Assembly: GCF_030295745.1 (NCBI RefSeq)
Contig: NZ_AP027291.1
Location: 4,092,001-4,156,000, forward strand
Origin: Mycolicibacterium sp. TUM20985
GTDB taxonomy: Bacteria > Actinomycetota > Actinomycetes > Mycobacteriales > Mycobacteriaceae
Direction of reading: 5' to 3'
Length of the DNA stretch: 64,000 nucleotides
The position numbers and the translations under genes are program-made. Below, piece by piece: positions 8,019-16,139 of the stretch (position 1 is the first letter of the stretch; each line of letters starts with the position of its first letter). The notes beneath the pieces are model-generated. The model was given only the letters and a program-made list of their open reading frames with translations. It was not told the DNA's origin and did no database searches.

Positions 8019-9524
8019 ATGAGCTTCGGACGCCGACGGTCATCGACCCTCGTGATGATCGCGATCACGATGGTCACGCTGAGCGCGTGCGGTCGTGACG
8101 GCGACACCGCTCAGCCCGCAACGAGTACGACGCAATCCGTCGCGGACTTCGCATCGACGATCCGCCAGCGGGTGACGGCGGACGCGATGATGGTCCACCT
8201 GCGCAAGTTTCAGGAGATCGCCGACGCCAACGGCGACAACCGGGCGGTCGGCATGCCCGGGTACGACGCCAGCGTGGACTACGTTGCCGATGCGTTGCGG
8301 GCCAAGGGCTTCGACGTGCAGACCCCCGAGTTCGAGCTGCGGTTCCCCTTCGCCGACAAGCCCGTGGTGACGGTCGGCGGATCGCGCATCGAGGCGAATC
8401 CGCTGGAGTACACCATCGGGACACCACCGCAGGGCGTGACCGGCCCACTGCTGCCGGCACGGGTCGAGGACAGCCCCGGGTGTTCGGCCACCGATTACGA
8501 CGGCCTGCCGGTCGAGGGTGCGGTGGTGCTGGTGGACCGCGGCACGTGCCCGTTTGGCGACAAGCAGGTAGCGGCCGCCGAACGCGGTGCCGTGGCATTG
8601 ATCGTCGCCAACAACGTCGACGGCGACGGGTCGGGGGCCACTCTGGGCGCGGGCACCGACGTCACCATCCCGGTGGTCAGGGTCAGCAAGGCCGACGGCG
8701 CCCGGCTCCGCAGCAAGCCCGGACCGACCACGATCAAGATGTCTGCGGGCGTCCGCACCGAGCGCACCCGAAACGTGGTCGCGCAGACCAAGACCGGATC
8801 GACCCAGAACGTCGTCGTGGTGGGCGGGCACCTGGATAGCGTGCCCGCCGGGCCCGGCATCAACGACAACGGCTCCGGCGTCGCGGCGATCCTGGAAACG
8901 GCCCTGCAGATGGGCCCCACCCCGCCGGTGCGCAACGCGGTCCGGTTCGGATTCTGGAGTGCCGAGGAGATCGGCCTGCTCGGCTCCGCGAACTACGTGC
9001 AGTCGCTCAGCGTCGATGAGCTCAAGGACATTGCGCTGTACCTGAACTTCGACATGCTGGCCTCACCGAACCCCGCCTACTTCACCTACGACGGCGATCA
9101 GTCCGCGCCGCCCGAACCCGAGCAGAGTCCGCCGGTGGTGCCGGAGGGGTCCGCGGGAATCGAACGGACGCTGGTCGCCTACCTGAAGGCAGCGGGTAAG
9201 ACTGCCCAGGACACGTCCTTCCAGGGCCGCTCGGATTACGATGGATTCACCCGGGCCGGTATCCCAGCCGGCGGGATCTTCTCCGGTGCCGAAGCCAAGA
9301 TGACGGCATCGGAGGCCGAACTGTGGGGTGGCGTGGGCGGGGCACCCTATGACCCGAACTATCACCCGAAGACCGACACCCTGGACCGGATCGACCGGTC
9401 TGCACTCGACATCAACGGCGGTGGGGCCGCCTACGCGGTCGCGTACTACGCGCAGGATCTCGACGGCCGCAACGGTGTACCGGCCCGCGATGACCGCACC
9501 CGGCACGTGGTGGCCGCACCATGA
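8019..9524 (+). CDS. M28-family zinc metallopeptidase, lipoprotein (LpqL-like)
   Basis: A secreted lipid-anchored aminopeptidase. The signal peptide ends in the lipobox LSAC about 25 residues after ATG 8019 (GGGGA ribosome site just upstream). A protease-associated (PA) domain is seen at RGTCPFGDKQVAAAERGAV. The M28 catalytic domain has GGHLDSVPAGPGINDNGSG (zinc His and Asp), FWSAEEIGLLGS (catalytic and ligand Glu), LNFDMLASPN and the final DRSDYDGF-like and HPKTDTLDRID regions. A length of about 500 residues is normal for the family. It overlaps the following gene by 4 bases (ATGA), so the two are co-translated. The physiological peptide is unknown. Confidence 0.9.
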   Translation: MSFGRRRSSTLVMIAITMVTLSACGRDGDTAQPATSTTQSVADFASTIRQRVTADAMMVHLRKFQEIADANGDNRAVGMPGYDASVDYVADALRAKGFDVQTPEFELRFPFADKPVVTVGGSRIEANPLEYTIGTPPQGVTGPLLPARVEDSPGCSATDYDGLPVEGAVVLVDRGTCPFGDKQVAAAERGAVALIVANNVDGDGSGATLGAGTDVTIPVVRVSKADGARLRSKPGPTTIKMSAGVRTERTRNVVAQTKTGSTQNVVVVGGHLDSVPAGPGINDNGSGVAAILETALQMGPTPPVRNAVRFGFWSAEEIGLLGSANYVQSLSVDELKDIALYLNFDMLASPNPAYFTYDGDQSAPPEPEQSPPVVPEGSAGIERTLVAYLKAAGKTAQDTSFQGRSDYDGFTRAGIPAGGIFSGAEAKMTASEAELWGGVGGAPYDPNYHPKTDTLDRIDRSALDINGGGAAYAVAYYAQDLDGRNGVPARDDRTRHVVAAP

Positions 9525-10105
9525 GACCGAGGTGCATCGTCGCGGCACTGCTGTTAACGGTCGCCACGGTCGTGAGCTCCTGCGGCGCGTCGGTGACCGA
9601 TCCGCATGACGCCGGGGTCGAGCAGCCGGTGGTTTCCAATGCCGCCGACATTGCGTTCGCGCGCAACATGATTCCGCATCATCAGCAGGCAGTCGTCCTC
9701 GCGGCGATGGTGCCCGCCCGCACCACCAACCCCGACCTTCGGGTGATGGCCGCCCACATCGGCGCCGATCAGCACGCCGAGATACTGACGATGAATCTGC
9801 TCCTCGAGCAGTGGCACGCGCCCGCCGACCCCGATCGGGGCGCGATGGCCAGCCACGAAGACATGGCGATGATGGGCATGGTCGACGAGCCCACCATCGA
9901 TCGACTCACCTCGCTCGACGGCGCCGCCTTCGACACGTTGTGGATCCAGTCGATGATTGGCCACCATCAGGGCGCGGTGACGATGGCGAACGACGAGGTC
10001 GCTCACGGCCAGAACCCCGACGCCGTCTCACTTGCCAGGCAGATGATTACGGCTCAGCAGCGAGAGATCGCCATGTTGACGCATCTGATCAGCGCATCGC
10101 AGTGA
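9521..10105 (+). CDS. DUF305 lipoprotein
   Basis: A 194-residue exported protein with a signal peptide and lipobox (TVVSSC at about residue 20). It has the paired DUF305 motifs FARNMIPHHQQAVVLAAM and IQSMIGHHQGAVTMA, each with a conserved His-His-Gln. The family is a four-helix, ferritin-like fold often found near metal-resistance genes; its biochemical role is not settled. A methionine- and histidine-rich loop (HEDMAMMGMVDE) would suit metal binding. The start overlaps the LpqL-type stop. Confidence 0.88.
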   Translation: MRPRCIVAALLLTVATVVSSCGASVTDPHDAGVEQPVVSNAADIAFARNMIPHHQQAVVLAAMVPARTTNPDLRVMAAHIGADQHAEILTMNLLLEQWHAPADPDRGAMASHEDMAMMGMVDEPTIDRLTSLDGAAFDTLWIQSMIGHHQGAVTMANDEVAHGQNPDAVSLARQMITAQQREIAMLTHLISASQ

Positions 10106-10118
10106 TGGGCTTGATCAT

Positions 10119-10532
10119 TCAAGTCCCACGGCAGCGGGGACAGACGCCGTAGAGGTCGACGTGGTGGGTGACCTCGGTGAACCGATGCCGAGCGGTGAGT
10201 TCGCCGGTGCGCTCCTCCAGGGCGGTCGGGGTGAACGCGATCGCACGCCCACACCGTCGGCACAACAGGTAGTGACGGTGCCCGGAGTGGCTGCGTCGCC
10301 GGTAGAGCACCTCGCCGTCCTCAGCGCGTTGAGCCTCGGCGATCCCGTCGGCGACCAGGCCGCGCAAGATGCGGTAGACGCTAGTCAGCCCGATCCGGAC
10401 GGTCCGATCCTCACGGATGTTGGAGCAAATGTGTTGCGCGCTGCGGAATTGGTCACTGTCGCCCAACGCGTCTAAGACGAGCTGCTGTGTGGCGGTGCGG
10501 GGACGTTGCCGTTCGGCCGGGGACGCCGACAT
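10119..10532 (-). CDS. zur: Zinc uptake regulator Zur (Fur family)
   Basis: A 137-residue Fur-family repressor. An N-terminal winged helix (SAQHICSNIRE...GLTSVYRILRGLVADGIAE) is followed by the dimerisation domain. Metal sites are visible: a regulatory region with HSGHRHYLLC, and the structural Cys4 pair CRRC plus CPRC at the C-terminus. Its location 50 bases after znuB, transcribed in the same direction, supports Zur over Fur or PerR. It should repress zinc import genes when zinc is sufficient. Candidate operators are at 5449 and 13244. Confidence 0.93.
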   Translation of the reverse strand: MSASPAERQRPRTATQQLVLDALGDSDQFRSAQHICSNIREDRTVRIGLTSVYRILRGLVADGIAEAQRAEDGEVLYRRRSHSGHRHYLLCRRCGRAIAFTPTALEERTGELTARHRFTEVTHHVDLYGVCPRCRGT

Positions 10533-10582
10533 CGAACTCGGTCTCCTTTCGCACGGCGCGTGTCAATTACGGTGGCGCCGCC

Positions 10583-11494
10583 TCAGGTGACTGCAGTGGT
10601 GGGCAGCAGTGGTGCCCCCGTGGGGTCGGACTGCTCGTCGAGAGCCTTGGCCGTCGACCGGACTCGCCGGTCGGCCACCCACACCAACATCCAGACCGTG
10701 CAGGCAATGGTGACGACCAGAAAGCTGGGCGGCAGGTTGAACATGGCGGACAGTCCCAGGCCGAGCCAGACGGAGATGACGCTGATCGCAGTGGACACCG
10801 CCATCGCCAGCGCCGGCCGGGGGGTCAGCATGATCGCGGTGGCCGCGGGGGTGACGACGAGTGCGAACAGCAATAGCGTTCCGACAGCCTGCACGGCCAT
10901 CGTCACGGCCAGACCGAGGAGCACCATGAACAAGATCGACAGCGCCCGTACCGGGACGCCCTTGGCTTCGGCGACCGGAGCGTTGACCGACGCGAACAGC
11001 AGCGGCCGGTAGACGAAGGCGATCACGGCCCCCAGCAACGCCAGCAGTACCGCGAAGGTCACCAGTTGTTCCGACGAGATGGCCAGGAGGTTGCCGAACA
11101 ACACGTTGGTCATGGTGCTCGAACTCTTCGTGGCCAGTGAGTTGAAGAACAGGCCAAGCCCTGTGGCCATCGCCAGCACCGTGCCGGTGACCACTTCACG
11201 GTCGGAGGCGCGTTTGCCAAGCAGTCCGATGACGAGCGCCCCGCCCACGCAAAACACTCCCAGCCCCACGCCGACGGGCACCCCGACCAATACCGCGCCC
11301 GTTGCTCCTGGCAGTCCGATGTGGGCGAGCGCATGCGCGGCGAACGCATTGTTGCGCACGATGATGAAGTAGCCGATCAGTCCGGCGGCGAACGCGACGA
11401 TGGTGCCGCCCAGGAGGGCGTTGCGCATGAACGCCGAGGTGAGGACGTCCCACCAGTTCTGTTGGTAGCCAAGCGCTATCAGATGGGTCGTCAC
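10583..11494 (-). CDS. znuB: Zinc ABC transporter permease
   Basis: A 303-residue integral membrane permease of the ABC-3 family with about eight or nine hydrophobic segments. Typical regions are FMRNALLGGTIVAFAAGLIG at the N-terminus, FAAHALAHIGLPGATGA, and LLFALVVTPAATAIMLTPRP near residue 220. The C-terminal tail is hydrophilic. It overlaps znuC by 4 bases, showing translational coupling. It forms the inner-membrane channel for the ZnuA-delivered metal. Confidence 0.93.
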   Translation of the reverse strand: MTTHLIALGYQQNWWDVLTSAFMRNALLGGTIVAFAAGLIGYFIIVRNNAFAAHALAHIGLPGATGAVLVGVPVGVGLGVFCVGGALVIGLLGKRASDREVVTGTVLAMATGLGLFFNSLATKSSSTMTNVLFGNLLAISSEQLVTFAVLLALLGAVIAFVYRPLLFASVNAPVAEAKGVPVRALSILFMVLLGLAVTMAVQAVGTLLLFALVVTPAATAIMLTPRPALAMAVSTAISVISVWLGLGLSAMFNLPPSFLVVTIACTVWMLVWVADRRVRSTAKALDEQSDPTGAPLLPTTAVT

Positions 11495-12279
11495 GACACA
11501 CTCCTCATGTAGAGCGCGCCCTGCGGGGTGTGCGCGACTTCGATCGGTGTGCCGTAGAGGTGACTGAGCAACGTTTCGTCGACCAGGTCATCCATCGGGG
11601 CGTAGTGAGCGTGCCCGTCGAGGAGGTAGATGGCACTGGTGAGGATGGGGAGCAACGGGTTCAGGTCGTGCGCCACGACGAGGATCGTCACCGACAGTTC
11701 CCGGTGCAGGCGCGCCAGCAGCTCGACGATCTCGCGTTGATTGCGCAGATCCAACGATGCCAGCGGTTCGTCGAGGATGAGCATCTTCGGTTCAGCCACG
11801 AGGGCTTCGGCGATCGCAACCCGTTGTCGTTGGCCACCCGAGAGCGTCGAGAGCCGCTTGGTGGCGAGGTCAGCGGCACCCACCGACGCCAGCGTGTCCG
11901 CAACGCGTCGCCGCTGGGCGCTGGTAGCCCGACCGAAGGCCCACCGGCGACCGGTGAGACCCAGCAGGACCGCGTCGCACGCGCGGATCGCGTCCCCGGC
12001 GCTGGCGGCGTAATTCTGCGGGACGTAGCCGATCGAATCGTTGTCGTCGCCGGGGCGTCGGCCAAACACTCCGAGCCGCCCCGTCGCGGCGGGGATCAAT
12101 CCCAGGATCATCTGCAGCAGCGTCGTCTTTCCCGACCCGTTGGAGCCGATGACGGCGACGATCCCGCCGGCGGGGACGGTGAAACTGCCCTGCGACCAGA
12201 CCGTCTGACGGCCGCGAACGGCGCTGACGTCGTCGAACGTCAGCGCCGCATCGTCCGCAGCGGTACTAGACGGCGACAC
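11491..12279 (-). CDS. znuC: Zinc ABC transporter ATP-binding protein
   Basis: A 262-residue ABC ATPase. Motifs are the Walker A GSNGSGKTTLLQ near residue 45, the Q-loop VPQNYAASAG, the signature LSGGQRQRVAIAEAL near 140, the Walker B MLILDEPLASLD and the H-loop VVAHD. It overlaps znuA by 14 bases and znuB by 4, so the three are one operon. It energises zinc or manganese import; zinc is inferred from the adjacent zur. Confidence 0.93.
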   Translation of the reverse strand: MSPSSTAADDAALTFDDVSAVRGRQTVWSQGSFTVPAGGIVAVIGSNGSGKTTLLQMILGLIPAATGRLGVFGRRPGDDNDSIGYVPQNYAASAGDAIRACDAVLLGLTGRRWAFGRATSAQRRRVADTLASVGAADLATKRLSTLSGGQRQRVAIAEALVAEPKMLILDEPLASLDLRNQREIVELLARLHRELSVTILVVAHDLNPLLPILTSAIYLLDGHAHYAPMDDLVDETLLSHLYGTPIEVAHTPQGALYMRSVS

Positions 12280-13237
12280 CGAGGGCCTTGGCCAGTGCGG
12301 TGAGTTGGCCGTCCTGCCAGCCCTCGAACGATGTCTGGCCGGGCGGAACCGTCTCGGTGACGTCGACGATGGGCACCCCGGCAGCCTCAGCGGCCGACCG
12401 GATCTGTTCCGGCACCGAACCCTCGGTTTGGGTGTTGTAGATCAGCACGTCGATCTGCTTGTCCGCCAGCGCAGTTTGGAACGCGGCGATGTCGCCTGGA
12501 GACGGGTCGGATTCGGCTGCCGACGCATTTTGATATCCCTGCGGAGTCTTGTTGACCAGGCCCACTGCCTTGGCCAGGTAGTCGAAGACGCCCTCGGTGG
12601 CGGCGTAGGACTTGCCGGTGGCCCCGGCCTTGATCTTGGCGATCAGCCCGTCGTACGGCGCCAATGCGGTGGTGAACGCCGCCCGCCTGCTGGCGAAGTA
12701 CTCGGCGGATTCCGGCTCGAGTTTTGACAGCTGCGCGGTGACGGCATCGGCGACGGCAGTCACCGCAGACGGGCTATACCAGAGGTGCGGGTTGGCACCG
12801 TCCGCTGTCTTGGTCACCTCGGCAGCGCTGACCACCGGGGCATTCGTTGCCGAGGTGGCAGCGAGCTTGGATGCCCACGGGTCGTAGTCGGCGCCATTGA
12901 CCACGATCAGCTTGGCCCCGGTGAAGAACGCGGCGTCTGCCGGTGACGGTTCGTAATCGTGCGGGTCGACCGACGAGCTGGCCAGCACCGTTTTCACGGT
13001 TGCGCACGTCCCACCCAACTCGGAGACGATGTCCCCCCACTGGTCGACGCTGACCAAGACCTCCACCGGTGCCGTCGGGCAGGTGGCGGTCGCAGCACTT
13101 CCCGAGGGTGTCGCCACCGCGGTGGTGCTGCTGTTGGCAGTGTCGGTCGAACTGCTGGAACAAGCTGACAAGACCAGTGGAACGGCCATCACCAGGGCAG
13201 CAACGAGGTGGGGTTTACCGAGCGGAGGACGTAACAT
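12266..13237 (-). CDS. znuA: Zinc ABC transporter substrate-binding lipoprotein
   Basis: A cluster A-I solute-binding lipoprotein of about 323 residues. From ATG 13237 the signal peptide runs to the lipobox LSAC. Metal-ligand regions are SVDPHDYEPSPAD and ANPHLWYSPSA, then YAATEGVFDYLAKAVGL, and a final Asp/Glu region near LIYNTQTEGSVPE. This is the intact counterpart of the IS-split gene at 1800-5403, but the two sequences are clearly different, so they are not recent duplicates. The frame is open far upstream, yet that part has no family sequence. A perfect 13-bp palindrome overlaps its promoter. Confidence 0.93.
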   Translation of the reverse strand: MLRPPLGKPHLVAALVMAVPLVLSACSSSSTDTANSSTTAVATPSGSAATATCPTAPVEVLVSVDQWGDIVSELGGTCATVKTVLASSSVDPHDYEPSPADAAFFTGAKLIVVNGADYDPWASKLAATSATNAPVVSAAEVTKTADGANPHLWYSPSAVTAVADAVTAQLSKLEPESAEYFASRRAAFTTALAPYDGLIAKIKAGATGKSYAATEGVFDYLAKAVGLVNKTPQGYQNASAAESDPSPGDIAAFQTALADKQIDVLIYNTQTEGSVPEQIRSAAEAAGVPIVDVTETVPPGQTSFEGWQDGQLTALAKALGVAV

Positions 13238-13243
13238 GATGGG

Positions 13244-13256
13244 AACGATAATCGTT
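13244..13256. promoter_or_regulatory. Candidate Zur operator in the znuA/pacL divergent region
   Basis: AACGATAATCGTT is a perfect 13-bp palindrome directly upstream of the znuA start (13237). It matches the pattern of the palindrome at 5449-5461, with a compensating T-to-C and A-to-G change in the two arms. It lies 90 bases from the divergent PacL start, so it most likely controls znuA. Confidence 0.65.
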
Positions 13257-13345
13257 AACGTTAAGTCGCGCGACACTGGGCCGAGTTCGTGCACTAGGTT
13301 GGCGCTCCAAGAGCCCATGGGGCCTGGCGTTGAGAAAGGGCATCG

Positions 13346-13636
13346 ATGATGGTTGGCGGATTGCTGGCGAAGGCTGCAGGAGCAGTGTTCACCGGCTTGG
13401 TTGGCGTGACGGCCTACGAAGTGGCGCGCAAGGCGGTCGCGAAGGCTCCAGTCCGACAGGCGGCGGTGGCGACGACGGCGCTGGGTATTCGTGGAGCGCG
13501 CAAAGCCGAGGAGGGCGCGGAGAACCTGCGACTGAAGGCGGCCGACGTGATGGCAGAAGCGCGTGAGCGCGTCGGCGAGGAAGTGCCGCCGCCCGCTGTT
13601 GCGGACGCCGATCACGGCCACGGCCACGACCACTGA
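13346..13636 (+). CDS. PacL-type (DUF1490) P-ATPase-associated metal chaperone
   Basis: A 96-residue protein with an N-terminal hydrophobic segment (GGLLAKAAGAVFTGLVGVTA), a helical alanine-rich middle containing RKAEEGAENLRLKAADVMAEARERVGEE split by charged residues, and a C-terminal metal-binding tail DADHGHGHDH. In M. tuberculosis, the DUF1490 protein PacL1 (Rv3269) scaffolds and assists the zinc exporter CtpC. The arrangement here, 4 bases upstream of a CtpC-like ATPase, is the same. ATG 13346 has a GAAAGGG ribosome site. Use of ATG 13349 is equally possible. It should act at the inner membrane in zinc resistance. Confidence 0.9.
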   Translation: MMVGGLLAKAAGAVFTGLVGVTAYEVARKAVAKAPVRQAAVATTALGIRGARKAEEGAENLRLKAADVMAEARERVGEEVPPPAVADADHGHGHDH

Positions 13637-13640
13637 CCCG

Positions 13641-15779
13641 ATGGCGGAACTGACCGTCCACTCGGATGCCGCCGGACGGATGCGCCTGCGGGCGAACTGG
13701 TTCCGCTTCGACCCGGTGCGTGCGGTGGCCATCGAAGAGGGCGTCGGTCGGATTGCTGGTGTCCGGGCCGTGCACGCCTACCCGCGGACCGCGTCGGTGG
13801 TGATTTGGTACTCGCCCACCAAGTGCGACAAGACAGCGGTTCTCGACGCGATCTCGACAGCCCGGCGGGTGGCCGCCGAACTGGTTCCGGTTCGTGCGCC
13901 ACGATCCGCGGACATCCGTAACGCCGACGTGGCCCGGATGATCATCGGCGGCCTGGCTCTGCTGCTCCTCGGCACTCGGCGATATGTGTTCGCCCGGCCG
14001 CCACTGTTGGGTCCGACGAGTCGACTCTTCGCCACCGGGGCGACCATCGCGACGGGTTACCCGTTCCTGCGGGGCGCTTTGCGCTCGTTGCGGGGTGGGA
14101 ACGCTGCGGGCACGGACCTGCTGGTCTCGGCCGCGACGGTCGCCAGCTTGATTCTGCGGGAGAACGTCGTTGCGCTCACAGTGCTGTGGCTGCTCAACAT
14201 TGGTGAGTACCTGCAGGATCTGACGCTGCGTCGGACCCGGCGCGCGATCACCAATCTCCTTCAGGGCAATCAGGACACCGCCTGGATCCGGCTGGCCGAC
14301 GGCATCGAGGTGGAAGTCGCGATCGGCACGTTGGCAGTCGGCGACGAGGTGATCATCCACGATCAGGTGGCGATCCCGGTCGACGGCGAGGTGGTCGACG
14401 GGGAAGCCGTCGTCGACCAGTCGGCGATCACCGGCGAAACCTTGCCGGTGAACATTGCCGTCGGTGCACGAGTCCATGCCGGGTCGGTCGTGATCCGCGG
14501 CCGACTAGTGATCCGAGCGAACGCGGTTGGCAGCGAAACGACCATCGGGCGCATCATCAGCCGGGTCGAGGAGGCCCAACTGGACCGGGCGCCGATCCAA
14601 ACCATCGGCGAGAACTTCTCCCGCCGGTTCGTGCCGGCATCGTTCCTGCTCTCCGCCATCACCCTCGTCGGGACCGGCGACGTCCGTCGGGCGATGACGA
14701 TGCTGCTGGTGGCCTGCCCGTGTGCGGTCGGCTTGGCTACCCCCACGGCAATCAGCGCTGCCATCGGCAACGGCGCGCGGCGCGGCATTCTCATCAAGGG
14801 CGGCTCTCACCTGGAACAAGCCGGCCGGGTGGACGCGGTGGTGTTCGACAAGACCGGAACGTTGACCGTCGGGCGACCCGTCGTGACCAACATCGTTGCC
14901 TTCCACAAGGATTGGGAGCCCGAACAGGTTCTCGCCTACGCCGCCAGCTCCGAAATCCACTCCCGCCACCCGCTGGCCGAGGCGGTGATCCGCTCCACCG
15001 AGGAGCGTCACATCGCGATCCCGCCGCACGAGGAGTGCGAGGTGCTGGTCGGGCTCGGCATGCGCACTCAGGCGGACGGCCGCACGCTGCTGCTCGGAAG
15101 TCCATCGCTGCTGCGCAACGAAAAGGTGCGCGTCACCAAGAAGGCATCGGAATGGGTCGCCCGCCTGCAGCGCGAAGCCGAGACCCCACTGCTTCTCGCC
15201 GTGGATGGCAAGCTGGTCGGGCTGATCAGCCTGCGTGACGAAGTGCGCCCGGAATCCGCCGAAGTGTTGACGGCTCTGCGCGCCAACGGCGTACGCCGCA
15301 TCGTGATGCTGACCGGGGACCATCCCGAGACCGCACGGGCGGTGGCAGACGAACTGGGCATCACCGAATGGCAGGCCGAGGTGCTACCCGAGGACAAGCT
15401 CGAAGTGGTCCGCGCGCTGCAGAACGACGGCTTCGTCGTCGCGATGGTCGGCGACGGAATCAACGACGCCCCCGCCCTGGCAGCCGCCGACATCGGCATC
15501 GCCATGGGCCTGGGCGGCACCGACGTCGCGGTCGAGACAGCGGATGTCGCACTCGCCAGCGACGACCTGCGGCGACTGCTCGACGTCCGATCGCTGGGCG
15601 GGCACGCGGTCGACGTGATCCGGCAGAACTACGCAATGTCGATAGCGGTCAACGCGATTGGGCTATTGGTGGGCGCCACCGGTGGCCTCTCGCCGGTGCT
15701 CGCCGCAATCCTGCACAACGCGTCGTCGGTCGCGGTCGTCGCCAACAGCTCCCGGTTGATCCGCTACGAGCTCGACTGA
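13641..15779 (+). CDS. ctpC: P1B-type metal-exporting ATPase (CtpC-like)
   Basis: A heavy-metal efflux ATPase of about 712 residues. An N-terminal HMA-like fold (HSDAAGRMRLRANWF...VRAVHAYPRTASVVIWY) lacks the usual CxxC. The transmembrane domain contains CPCAVGLATP near residue 360. The soluble domains have VDQSAITGETLPV (actuator), DKTGTLTVGRP (phosphorylated Asp near 404), HPLAEAV, MLTGDHPETA and VGDGINDAPALAAADIG. ATG 13641 follows the PacL stop by 4 bases. CtpC of M. tuberculosis exports zinc (it has also been linked to manganese). Divergence from znuA places import and export back to back. Confidence 0.93.
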   Translation: MAELTVHSDAAGRMRLRANWFRFDPVRAVAIEEGVGRIAGVRAVHAYPRTASVVIWYSPTKCDKTAVLDAISTARRVAAELVPVRAPRSADIRNADVARMIIGGLALLLLGTRRYVFARPPLLGPTSRLFATGATIATGYPFLRGALRSLRGGNAAGTDLLVSAATVASLILRENVVALTVLWLLNIGEYLQDLTLRRTRRAITNLLQGNQDTAWIRLADGIEVEVAIGTLAVGDEVIIHDQVAIPVDGEVVDGEAVVDQSAITGETLPVNIAVGARVHAGSVVIRGRLVIRANAVGSETTIGRIISRVEEAQLDRAPIQTIGENFSRRFVPASFLLSAITLVGTGDVRRAMTMLLVACPCAVGLATPTAISAAIGNGARRGILIKGGSHLEQAGRVDAVVFDKTGTLTVGRPVVTNIVAFHKDWEPEQVLAYAASSEIHSRHPLAEAVIRSTEERHIAIPPHEECEVLVGLGMRTQADGRTLLLGSPSLLRNEKVRVTKKASEWVARLQREAETPLLLAVDGKLVGLISLRDEVRPESAEVLTALRANGVRRIVMLTGDHPETARAVADELGITEWQAEVLPEDKLEVVRALQNDGFVVAMVGDGINDAPALAAADIGIAMGLGGTDVAVETADVALASDDLRRLLDVRSLGGHAVDVIRQNYAMSIAVNAIGLLVGATGGLSPVLAAILHNASSVAVVANSSRLIRYELD

Positions 15780-15830
15780 GATGGTCACGGCGTTGTCCGG
15801 TTCGGCTCATCACGCCGGACCAAGGGCGCA

Positions 15831-16025
15831 TCACTCCTGGTAGCTCCATATGCGTAGTTGCTCGGCGATGTCGTCGAGGTCGGGCACTTCCCCCGTGGCG
15901 ACCCGAATCACGAAGTCAAAGCGGTCGTCTTCGGGTGCATTGGTCCATTGATCGTTGACGTCAAGGAACGTCCGGCAGGCCGTCCACGCAAGTCGCTTGT
16001 TTCCGTCTACCAGCGCGTGATTGCG
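15831..16025 (-). pseudogene. Doc/Fic-type toxin, C-terminal remnant
   Basis: The last 64 residues match the C-terminal part of Doc toxins, including the Fic catalytic motif HALVDGNKRLAW followed by VIRVATGEVPDLDDIAEQLRIW. The N-terminal half, normally about 60 residues, is absent: the frame upstream of RNHALVDGNKR does not resemble the family. No antitoxin gene is next to it. It is a remnant at a sequence junction, presumably inactive. Confidence 0.8.
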
Positions 16026-16139
16026 CGACGGAATGATACCGGATTGATACCACCTGCCGTGCACGGAAATTTCGCGCGGAGCCACCGACCAATACCGCAC
16101 GTTCGGAATACGTGCACTCCGCCAGTAGAGTCGACTCTC

